Below, one piece after another: positions 9,813 through 17,415 of a stretch of 64,000 nucleotides of DNA. Where the stretch lies: positions 62,001-126,000 of the forward strand of contig JANQJU010000007.1 of the NCBI GenBank assembly GCA_028281495.1, in the 5' to 3' direction. A program made the position numbers and the translations under genes. The notes below the pieces were generated by a model. The model was not told where the DNA came from, did no database searches, and was given only the letters and a program-made list of their open reading frames with translations. Numbering within the stretch: position 1 is the stretch's first letter; each line of letters begins with the position of its first letter. Source of the DNA: SAR324 cluster bacterium. GTDB lineage: Bacteria > SAR324 > NAC60-12.

Positions 9813-10760
9813 TTACTCCCTCTCGTCAGTCCTTGCAACGATTTGCGGTGAGGATTCTAGAAGTGATGTCTTAAGATGGCTCTTCACAAAGTTGATAAAC
9901 GTCCTCACTTTCAAAGGCATCGTTTGGGTAGAAGGAAAGACAATATAGATACCTGCTTGGGGAAGTTTGTACTGAGGCAACACCTCCACTAAAACTCCTG
10001 ATTCTATTCTCGATTGAACCATGAAGTCAGGCAAGACCGTGATCCCTACGCCTTCGCATAAAAAAGCCAACAGGGCGCGGCCCGTGTTTGTCCGTATATG
10101 ACCGGGGGTAGGAATGCTGATGCATTCGCCATCAGGACCTTGGTAGGCCAGTTGGCGTGAGTTCGATAAGGGGTTGAGTGTGATCCATTGGTAAGATTGT
10201 AAATCGCGAGGAGTTTGGGGTTGAGGAAACTGAGCGAGGTATTCCGGAGTTGCACAGGTAATTCGTCGGGTAGAACGAAGCTTGGTAGCACGCAAACTAG
10301 AATCTTTCAGGTTTCCTAATCGGATTGCCAGATCAATCTTGTGTTCTAAAAAATCCAAATTGGCGTCATCCAAAACTAATTCGACACCCACCTTAGGATA
10401 TCGTTTCATGAATTGAGCAATGATCGGGATCAGGTAATCCACGCCATAGTCTGTATCGGCAGTGATTCGCAACAGACCAGAAGGTTCGTCATTGAGATTT
10501 TGGAGGGCCTCTTGGGTGTTGTCCAAAGCCTTGATAATCTGTTGACACCCTTCCCAATAGACTTGTCCTGCCTCAGTGAGTCGCAGCTGCCGCGTGCTTC
10601 GGTGGAATAAAGTGACTCCGAGTTCTTCTTCTAAGTTTTTAATGTGTTGACTTACCATCGAGGGGCCAATACCGAGCCGTTTGCCTGCTGCTGAAAAGCT
10701 TCCTTGTTCCACGATCTCCTTGAAGAGCAAACTGTGTTCAATGGCTTTTTTGGAACGCAT
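9813..10760 (-). CDS. LysR-family transcriptional regulator
   Basis: A 315-residue regulator with an N-terminal winged HTH (FKEIVEQGSFSAAGKRLGIGPSMVSQHIKNLEEELG, given here by its span of residues about 13-47) and the usual substrate-binding domain after residue 95. The start at 10760 (MRSKKAIEH) gives a standard LysR length; a TTG 120 bases upstream is unlikely. The GxFSAA and FHRSTRQLRLTEAG segments are those of the CrgA/DmlR-like branch. It directly precedes the nucleoside hydrolase-ribokinase pair on the same strand, so it may control that unit or the divergent SnoaL-like gene. No T-N11-A box could be assigned with confidence. Confidence 0.9.
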   Translation of the reverse strand: MRSKKAIEHSLLFKEIVEQGSFSAAGKRLGIGPSMVSQHIKNLEEELGVTLFHRSTRQLRLTEAGQVYWEGCQQIIKALDNTQEALQNLNDEPSGLLRITADTDYGVDYLIPIIAQFMKRYPKVGVELVLDDANLDFLEHKIDLAIRLGNLKDSSLRATKLRSTRRITCATPEYLAQFPQPQTPRDLQSYQWITLNPLSNSRQLAYQGPDGECISIPTPGHIRTNTGRALLAFLCEGVGITVLPDFMVQSRIESGVLVEVLPQYKLPQAGIYIVFPSTQTMPLKVRTFINFVKSHLKTSLLESSPQIVARTDERE

Positions 10761-11011
10761 AACGGTTTGAAGTTGGGGGGAACAATCCAATGCTGCCGGA
10801 ATGCAATCCGACAAAACCAAGTTGGGCAGTATAACGCTGAAATCCAACAACCAAATTTTATTATTCAGTTTGAGTAACAAGTATCTTCAGCGAACCGTGT
10901 ATTGTTTCCCTGGTATCCTCCCATTACGATGTTTCTTGGAAATGCGCATTCCACGATTGAAACTTTTTTCAGGAACGATCTTTTTGAGGAACCTTTTTAT
11001 TGGGGATATTT

Positions 11012-11884
11012 ATGTCGATTCACCAGCGCTTTGTATTCAAAATTTTGTGTTCAATCTTGGGATGTCTGTGTTTGCCTTGGATGGTGTGGGCCAGCAATCC
11101 ATCTACGGCCATTCTCAAAAAAATTGCAATTGAATATTACACTCAATTGTATTCGCCAGATTACGAGAAGGCGATGCAAACTTATCTACATGATGATTAT
11201 ATCGAACATCAAAAAACTGCCAAATACAGCCGAGCAGGATTGGCATCTTATGTGAAATCGCGTTTGGAAACGTATCCAAACCATCGGGTGTTGATTTACC
11301 GAGCTGTCGCTCAAAACGATATGGTTTTCTTGCATGTAGAAGAAAAACGAGGCCCTGGTGCCGAAATGACAGCCGTTGCTGAGCTGTTTCGTTTCGCTGA
11401 AGGACGAATCATTGAACATTGGATGGCTTTCCAGGATTTTCCGAAGAAGCTAGAAAAACTAGGGAATTTCAATGGGGTGGTCGCAGGACCGAATGTGAAC
11501 CCAAACAGTCAGGCGGGCCAACAGTATGCCCAAGCTACAGTAGATGCAATGATCAAAGCTTTTGTGAAATTTGAAACAGAAGGCATTCTGAGCAGTTTCA
11601 GCCCACGCTATATTCAACACACGATAGGAGCCGCCGATGGTCCTGAATCCTTGTTGGGAGTGGTCGATTTTCTAAAAAGCAAAAACTTAAAAACTTCAAT
11701 CGATGTGAAACATATAGTTGCCGAAGGAGACTTTGTGGTCATTTTATCGCTGTTCACCGGACCTCCAATGATTCCACACACCAATGTGTTTGATATCTTC
11801 CGATTGACCGAAGATGGCAAAAAAGACGAGCATTGGGATGTGAATGAAGAAATTGAACCCGACGATGTGGCAAAGATTTTTTAA
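11012..11884 (+). CDS. Exported protein with two SnoaL-like domains
   Basis: A 290-residue protein with a signal peptide (hydrophobic core ILCSILGCLCLPWMVW, likely cut after VWA). Two tandem NTF2/SnoaL-like alpha+beta domains follow: about residues 30-140 (YYTQLYSPDYEKAMQTYL, EHQKTA, AELFRFAEGRIIEHW) and about 160-285 (YIQHTIGAADGPESLLGVVDFL, VFDIFRLTEDGKKDEHWD). Both halves end in the typical F-R-x-x-(E/D)-G-(R/K)-x-x-E-H-W strand, which supports an internal duplication. Such domains bind small hydrophobic molecules or act as polyketide-cyclase-like enzymes; no substrate is evident. The ATG at 11012 has TTGGGGAT upstream; a TTG 12 bases earlier is less likely. It is divergent from the LysR gene. 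Confidence 0.75.
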   Translation: MSIHQRFVFKILCSILGCLCLPWMVWASNPSTAILKKIAIEYYTQLYSPDYEKAMQTYLHDDYIEHQKTAKYSRAGLASYVKSRLETYPNHRVLIYRAVAQNDMVFLHVEEKRGPGAEMTAVAELFRFAEGRIIEHWMAFQDFPKKLEKLGNFNGVVAGPNVNPNSQAGQQYAQATVDAMIKAFVKFETEGILSSFSPRYIQHTIGAADGPESLLGVVDFLKSKNLKTSIDVKHIVAEGDFVVILSLFTGPPMIPHTNVFDIFRLTEDGKKDEHWDVNEEIEPDDVAKIF

Positions 11885-12093
11885 AGAAGGTTCAGGACTG
11901 CTTCAGCGTGTTCTTTCAGTGGTTTGATAGCAAAATGTTTTAGGAGGCATGGAGATGCTTGTCTCCTGGAACGACAGGTCTTCTTGGAGCAGGTGTTTCG
12001 ATCTAGCATTAGAAAATGGTCGGTGAAAAACAACTACGAAACTGATATGAATTACATAGTGCGAAATCAAACCGACTGAAACGAGAGGAACCT

Positions 12094-12741
12094 GTGAATT
12101 ATATATCTCATGAAAATACGACCATAAAATCAATAGCACGCTTTGAATATTCTCGGATCTTAATTGAGGGGTATCACTCTAAAGGAAAGAAGGACGAACG
12201 GAATTCAAATTTCCTATTTGAGAGTAAGTACTTCCGAATGTTTAGAGAATCGTTCGATTTTGACTCATCTCAGTTTGACGTAAGGCAACCGTTGGTGTTT
12301 TTTAAAGCCTTATTCTTCAATGTGCTCAACTTGCTTTGGTTGTTGTCATTGTCCTTATTAACGTTCATTTATTTGTGGATCAAATCCTTGGGGGGGCAAT
12401 TCATCGCAATTCGCACAGGCTTAAATCCGGAAGCGATTGAAGAGTTCTCAAAGAAGTTGCATTTTGTCGGGATTATGGGGGTGATGTTCCGGTTGATTTA
12501 TGCCCCTTTTGTGACGTTATTTTATTTTTTCGCAGTTCCTTTTGAGAAGTTAATTGAGTCAATCATAATTGCTTTTCTTCTATCCATATGGATGGTTTTT
12601 AAAATCACTGGTCAACTGCTAGTAGGTTTGCTGCTGCCTTTCCTTCTTACATTCATGGCAGTGAAATTTACTGTAAAGTTGATTGGGCTTGGTATAAAGT
12701 GGTGTTTTGGTAAATTGTTCACTCCTATTAAAGTTCAGTGA
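12094..12741 (+). CDS. Membrane protein of unknown function
   Basis: I do not recognise this 215-residue protein. The first 65 residues are polar and soluble. After that come about four to five hydrophobic segments (for example FNVLNLLWLLSLSLLTFIYL, FYFFAVPF, IIIAFLLSIWMVFKITG and LLVGLLLPFLLTFMAV). A GTG start at 12094 is supported by GAGAGGAA 6-7 bases before it. Codon use is slightly more A/T-rich than the neighbouring pgk. It stands alone between the SnoaL-like gene and pgk. Confidence 0.65.
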   Translation: MNYISHENTTIKSIARFEYSRILIEGYHSKGKKDERNSNFLFESKYFRMFRESFDFDSSQFDVRQPLVFFKALFFNVLNLLWLLSLSLLTFIYLWIKSLGGQFIAIRTGLNPEAIEEFSKKLHFVGIMGVMFRLIYAPFVTLFYFFAVPFEKLIESIIIAFLLSIWMVFKITGQLLVGLLLPFLLTFMAVKFTVKLIGLGIKWCFGKLFTPIKVQ

Positions 12742-13091
12742 AGGGTTTGTCGTCAGGTAGCAGGCCCCTCCCAACTCACTTCCCGATTCCTTCCCTTTTT
12801 CCTTCACTTCATGTTACACAGAAATCTCTGATTTTTGTGCGTTCCCTGCGACCCATTCTGCGGCACAAAGAATCTTCTTTTTTTGTTTTTGAAGAAACTT
12901 TTTATCGTTTTTCTTTTCGAGAAAATTAAACAAAATCAGTTTTCTAAATTTGTCAACATTCGATCTAACTCCTAATAGACTTCTGCCTCACGGACCGTGC
13001 AAGTCTATGAAATTTGTGAGCTAATTCGTGACCGAGGGCGATCCTCGCGTAATTTTTCAATCAGCCTACAATCAATGCATTTGGAGGAACT
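12742..13091. other. 350-bp gene-free region before pgk
   Basis: No supported gene lies here. The first half is T-rich with pyrimidine tracts. A short palindrome CACGGACCGTG occurs near 12990, and a sigma70-like promoter can be proposed at 12950-12978. The pgk ribosome-binding site GGAGGA closes the region. Confidence 0.5.
12950..12978 (+). promoter_or_regulatory. Possible sigma70-type promoter for pgk
   Basis: TTGTCA (12950-12955) and TAATAG (12973-12978) are 17 bases apart, the optimal spacing for a sigma70 promoter. The -10 match is only moderate. It would give a leader of about 105 bases before the pgk ATG. Confidence 0.35.
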
Positions 13092-14309
13092 ATGAGTGAA
13101 ACCAAAACCCAATTTCTTTCCCTCAACGATTTAGATGTGAACGAGAAACGTGTCCTAGTACGCACGGATCTGAACGTTCCCTTGGAAAACGGTGTGGTGA
13201 CCGATACGAATCGAATTGAAAAGAGTGTTCCCACGATCAAAACCCTGGTGGAAAAAAATGCCAAAGTGATCGTTACATCTCACTTAGGACGTCCGAAAGG
13301 CAAAGTGGTTCCAGAATATTCACTCAAACCAGTGGTCGAGCAACTCTCTAAATTTTTAGGTCTGCCCGTAGAATTTGCCGAAGATTGTGTGGGTGAAAAG
13401 GCCGAGGCAATAGTCAATGGGATGGCTCCCGGTTCAGTCGTCCTGCTGGAGAATTTGCGATACCATGTGGGTGAAGAAAAAAATCATGAAGACTTTGCGG
13501 CCAATCTCGCCAAGCTTGCGGATCTGTATGTGAATGATGCCTTTGCCTCTTCGCATCGTGCGCATGCTTCGGTTGTGGGAGTGGCCAAGTTATTGCCCGC
13601 AGCAGCAGGGCATTTGATGGAATCGGAACTCAACGCTTTGGGCAATGCCTTGGAGGTTCCCCAACGCCCTGTATTGGCTGTGGCTTCTGGGGCGAAGGTT
13701 TCTACCAAACTGAGTGTGCTGAAAAACTTGGTGCAAAAGGTGGATCGAATCGTGCTGGGGGGCGGAATGGCCAACACGGTTGTCTATGCCCAAGGCAAAG
13801 AGATCGGCAACTCACTTTGTGAGAAAGACATGGTTGATACTGTGAAAGAGCTGATGGTTGAGGCCGAGAAGTTCAACTGTGAATTGATCGTCCCCGTGGA
13901 TGGCATTGCCGCTGCTGAATTTGCAGATAATGCACCTTCCCAAGTAGTGGATATGGACAATGTGCCTAGTGACCAAATGGTCTTGGATATTGGTCCTAAA
14001 ACGGTGGAACACATCAAAGCCCGTTTGCAAGATGTCAAAACGGTCATCTGGAATGGCCCATTAGGTGCTTTTGAAAAAGCTGGTTTTGAAACCGGCACTC
14101 GTGATGTTGCCAAAGAAGTGGCCAAGTTGACTGGGGAAGGAAAACTTCTCAGTGTGGCCGGAGGAGGTGACACCGTTGCCGCTTTATCATTGCTGGACGA
14201 TGGAGAAGGATTTTCTTACGTTTCTACCGCAGGCGGAGCTTTCTTAGAATGGATGGAAGGTCGGACCCTTCCTGGAGTAGCTGCCTTACAGGAAGCCTAT
14301 AATCGTTAA
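13092..14309 (+). CDS. pgk: Phosphoglycerate kinase
   Basis: PGK makes ATP from 1,3-bisphosphoglycerate in glycolysis. The 405-residue protein has the N-domain signature RVLVRTDLNVPLENG and TSHLGRPKGK (substrate-binding Asp, Asn, His and Arg), then ENLRYHVGEEKN. In the C-domain are GAKVSTKLSVLKNLV, GGGMANTVVYAQGKEIG, WNGPLGAFEKAGFETG and the nucleotide/anion loop GGGDTVAAL, and the STAGGAFLEWMEG end. The ATG at 13092 has GGAGGA at ideal spacing. The trehalose-synthase-like gene begins 38 bp downstream on the same strand. Confidence 0.97.
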   Translation: MSETKTQFLSLNDLDVNEKRVLVRTDLNVPLENGVVTDTNRIEKSVPTIKTLVEKNAKVIVTSHLGRPKGKVVPEYSLKPVVEQLSKFLGLPVEFAEDCVGEKAEAIVNGMAPGSVVLLENLRYHVGEEKNHEDFAANLAKLADLYVNDAFASSHRAHASVVGVAKLLPAAAGHLMESELNALGNALEVPQRPVLAVASGAKVSTKLSVLKNLVQKVDRIVLGGGMANTVVYAQGKEIGNSLCEKDMVDTVKELMVEAEKFNCELIVPVDGIAAAEFADNAPSQVVDMDNVPSDQMVLDIGPKTVEHIKARLQDVKTVIWNGPLGAFEKAGFETGTRDVAKEVAKLTGEGKLLSVAGGGDTVAALSLLDDGEGFSYVSTAGGAFLEWMEGRTLPGVAALQEAYNR

Positions 14310-14347
14310 TCACTTATTTTCTGATCACCCCTTTCCCCGTAGGCCTT

Positions 14348-16078
14348 ATGACGACGCCAACTTCCCATTTCGATACATTAAAACAATGCTGGAGCACGTT
14401 ATACCCGGATGATTCGCAGGAACTTTTGCAATCGTTCATGGAAGAGTTGAAGACGATAAAAGATCAATTCACTGGCGATATGCCTCAACCGGATTGGTAC
14501 AAAGATACGGTGGTGTATTCGGTCTATGTGGACTTGTTCAATAAAACCTTCCAAGGGTTGGAAGACAAATTGGATTATTTGCAAGATTTGGGAGTCACCT
14601 GCTTATGGTTGCTTCCGATTCTGGATTCTCCGATGCGTGATGCGGGGTTTGATGTTCGTAATTACAACCGCATTCGTCCTGAACTGTTGGGCTTGGCAGA
14701 AGATTCTTCTGATGAGGAACAACTGCCTATTTTTCGTAAGTTCATGCAAGCCGCTCATGAGCGGGGGATTCGGGTGATCTTTGATATTGCGGTGAACCAT
14801 TCTTCTGAAGAGCATGAATGGTTCCAACAAGCAAAAAGCGATCCCGAGTCACCATACCGGGACTATTACATTTGGAGCGATTCCGACCAAAAATACAGCG
14901 AAGCTCGTATTATTTTCAAAGGGATGGTGAAGAGCAATTGGGAAAAGCTGGGGGATCAGTACTACTTCCACCGTTTCTTCGAAATTCAACCGGATCTGAA
15001 CTATCGCAATCCTAAGGTGCTGATTGAAGCCATTCGTATCTTGTTCTTCTGGCTCAACCAAGGAGCTGATGGCTTCCGTTTGGATGCGATTCCGTATCTT
15101 TGGAAAAAAGAAGGGACGATTTCTGAGAATCTGCCTGAAACTCATACCATCATTCAGTTCTTCCGAGCGGCTTTGGATTACGTGCGCCCCGGGACGCTGT
15201 TATTGGCAGAAGCTTGCCAGCCGCCTGATGAAACTGTGAAATATTTTGCAGAAGGCAATGAGTGCCACGCAGGGTATCATTTTCCAGTCATGCCTCGGAT
15301 CTACAAGACCCTCGCTGAGCAAAGTCGTGAAGCGGTGGTGAACACGTTAGATCCTAAATTCACGCCGCCAATTCCAGAAGGCTGTCAGTGGTTTTCATTT
15401 CTGCGTTGCCATGACGAATTGACGTTAGAAATGGTCACTCCAGAAGAACGCAAAATCGTATACGATCATTATTGTCGAGACTCTCGCTGGGATTTCCGGG
15501 AAGGTGAAGGCATTTCTGCTCGTTTGGCCGAATTGATGAATCATGACCCTCAACAAATCGGTCTTGCCAATTCCATCATGCTGACGTTGGTCGGCACACC
15601 GATTCTGTTTTATGGAGATGAATTTGGCAAAAGCAATGATGAGGAGTTTTATACCGAAATGGTCGAAAAATCGGGCTATCCAGATAGCCGGTATTTCGTG
15701 AGGGGACACATCCCTTGGGGCCGGGTGGAAACGGCATTGAGCGATCCTAATGCCTTTGAATCAAAGGTTTTTCATCGGATTCGTAAACAATTGGCTGCAC
15801 GGAAACAACACAAGTGTTTCGGACGAGGCACGCTTGATTGGTTGGAAATTAAGACCGCAGACAGCGAAACAGCTCCTGGAATTTTGGCCTATATTCGGGC
15901 TTACGACCAAGAGCGTGTATTAGTGATTCATAATCTGACCAACCAATCCCAAAATGTAAATTGGTCTCTCGATTGGGGCACTCCAGGACCGAATGATTTA
16001 TTGGATCAGCCCTTAGTCTATGATTCAAATCAGCTAGAGATGGTTGCACACGGTTATCATTGGATTTTATTGAAATAA
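14348..16078 (+). CDS. treS: GH13 alpha-glucosyltransferase, trehalose synthase (TreS)-like
   Basis: A 576-residue GH13 enzyme most like trehalose synthase, which interconverts maltose and trehalose. The catalytic barrel starts near WYKDTVVYSVYVDLF (about residue 50). Region I is DIAVNH. The nucleophile is D246 in DGFRLDAIPYL, a TreS-type signature. The acid/base is E288 in LLAEACQPPDE, where TreS usually has AEANQ. The third Asp is D356 in FLRCHDELTLEMV. NECHAGYHFPVMPRIY also matches TreS. The first 45 residues are an extra helical leader resembling amylosucrase-type N termini, and the two substitutions (Cys for Asn after the acid/base and at FLRNHD) leave the exact activity open. It lies between pgk and an aminotransferase gene. 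Confidence 0.75.
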   Translation: MTTPTSHFDTLKQCWSTLYPDDSQELLQSFMEELKTIKDQFTGDMPQPDWYKDTVVYSVYVDLFNKTFQGLEDKLDYLQDLGVTCLWLLPILDSPMRDAGFDVRNYNRIRPELLGLAEDSSDEEQLPIFRKFMQAAHERGIRVIFDIAVNHSSEEHEWFQQAKSDPESPYRDYYIWSDSDQKYSEARIIFKGMVKSNWEKLGDQYYFHRFFEIQPDLNYRNPKVLIEAIRILFFWLNQGADGFRLDAIPYLWKKEGTISENLPETHTIIQFFRAALDYVRPGTLLLAEACQPPDETVKYFAEGNECHAGYHFPVMPRIYKTLAEQSREAVVNTLDPKFTPPIPEGCQWFSFLRCHDELTLEMVTPEERKIVYDHYCRDSRWDFREGEGISARLAELMNHDPQQIGLANSIMLTLVGTPILFYGDEFGKSNDEEFYTEMVEKSGYPDSRYFVRGHIPWGRVETALSDPNAFESKVFHRIRKQLAARKQHKCFGRGTLDWLEIKTADSETAPGILAYIRAYDQERVLVIHNLTNQSQNVNWSLDWGTPGPNDLLDQPLVYDSNQLEMVAHGYHWILLK

Positions 16079-16167
16079 ACCGTGACAAATGGTGATTCCA
16101 GGATACCGTTAGAATTAACCGACACGAGTGTCCTGGATTACTTCGAAACCCGCGGAAAGGAACCGAT

Positions 16168-17400
16168 ATGAATATCAATCTTTCGGATCGAGTATTGAGG
16201 TTGCCGCCATATCTGTTTGGCAAAATCAACCAGATCAAACTAGAACTGCGTCGACAAGGAAACGACGTTATTGATTTAGGTATGGGCAATCCTGACAAGG
16301 GGGCACCATCCGAAGTGGTCGAAAAAACTAAAGAGGTGTTGGATGACCCCAAAACCCACCACTATTCCCGGTCAAAGGGCATTCCACAATTGCTGCGTGA
16401 AGTGAGTAAATATGTGGAGAAAAAATACGACCTGCATCTCGATCCTGAGTCGGAAATCTTGGCTACAATTGGTAGCAAAGAAGGAATTTCACATTTGTCT
16501 TTGGCGTTGTTGGGGCCAGGGGATTCTGTGCTGGTTCCTGCTCCTTCGTTTCCGATTCATATCTGGAGTGCCATCATTGCGGGAGCCAATGTGATTACGG
16601 TTCCTTTGGGCGAAACCCATGAAGCATTTCTGGAAAAATTGTTTTCAACTTATGAAATGTTGTGGCCCAAGCCCAAAATGATTCTATTGAACTTTCCGCA
16701 CAATCCTTCTGCAGCAGTGGTCGATCCAAAGTTTTTTGAGGAAGTGGTCCGCTTTGCGCTCAAACACGAAATCATTGTGATCAATGATTTCGCTTATGCT
16801 GACATCACTTTTGACGATTACAAAGCGCCCAGCTTCCTAACAGTTCCCAATGCCAAAAAAGTCGGAGTGGAATTCATCACCATGAGTAAATCTTTTAGTA
16901 TGGCAGGTTGGCGGATCGGGTTTTGTTTGGGAAATCCTCAAATCATCAAAGCCTTGGAAAAGATCAAAGGTTATTATGATTACGGTATTTTTGCTCCGGT
17001 ACAAATCGGATCCATCATCGCCTTGCGAGACCATTGGGAAACCATGCCAGATCACTATGCATCCATTTACCAAGCACGTCGTGATGTATTGGTGGAGGGA
17101 TTGAATAAAATCGGATGGAAGATCGAGAAACCCAAGGCCACGATGTTCACTTGGGCACCGATCCCAGAAGCATATCAAAAAGTAGGAAGCATGCGCTTTG
17201 CACAATTTCTGCTTTATGAGGCCGATGTGTGTGTGTCACCTGGTATTGGTTTTGGGAAGGAAGGGGAAGGCTTCTTAAGAATCGCAATGGTGGAAAATGA
17301 GGAACGCATCCGGCAAGCCGTCCGTCAAATCAAGAAAGCAATGAATAACACTTCGCCAGACCAAGTGTTGGAAAAGTATTCGGATCAGTTCACCGATTGA
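16168..17400 (+). CDS. PLP-dependent class I aminotransferase, AlaC/DapL-like
   Basis: A 410-residue fold-type I aminotransferase. It shows RLPPYLFGKINQIKLELR and DVIDLGMGNPDKGAP at the N terminus, a hallmark of the AlaC (alanine aminotransferase) and LL-diaminopimelate aminotransferase group. GSKEGISHLSLALLGPGD follows, then the PLP-contact segments NFPHNPSA and NDFAYADITFD. The lysine that binds PLP is in SKSFSMAGWRIGFCLG, and a C-terminal FLRIAMVENEERIRQA closes the protein. The ATG has AAGGAA before it. It is 89 bp after the TreS-like gene and may be on the pgk transcript. Substrate choice between alanine and diaminopimelate cannot be decided from sequence reading. Confidence 0.85.
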   Translation: MNINLSDRVLRLPPYLFGKINQIKLELRRQGNDVIDLGMGNPDKGAPSEVVEKTKEVLDDPKTHHYSRSKGIPQLLREVSKYVEKKYDLHLDPESEILATIGSKEGISHLSLALLGPGDSVLVPAPSFPIHIWSAIIAGANVITVPLGETHEAFLEKLFSTYEMLWPKPKMILLNFPHNPSAAVVDPKFFEEVVRFALKHEIIVINDFAYADITFDDYKAPSFLTVPNAKKVGVEFITMSKSFSMAGWRIGFCLGNPQIIKALEKIKGYYDYGIFAPVQIGSIIALRDHWETMPDHYASIYQARRDVLVEGLNKIGWKIEKPKATMFTWAPIPEAYQKVGSMRFAQFLLYEADVCVSPGIGFGKEGEGFLRIAMVENEERIRQAVRQIKKAMNNTSPDQVLEKYSDQFTD

Positions 17401-17415
17401 CCGATGGTAGAGTCG

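Noticed and set aside
9746..9838. N-terminal extension of the nucleoside hydrolase
   Set aside because: The ATG at 9745 has a good ribosome-binding site and gives the usual family start at the DTD motif.
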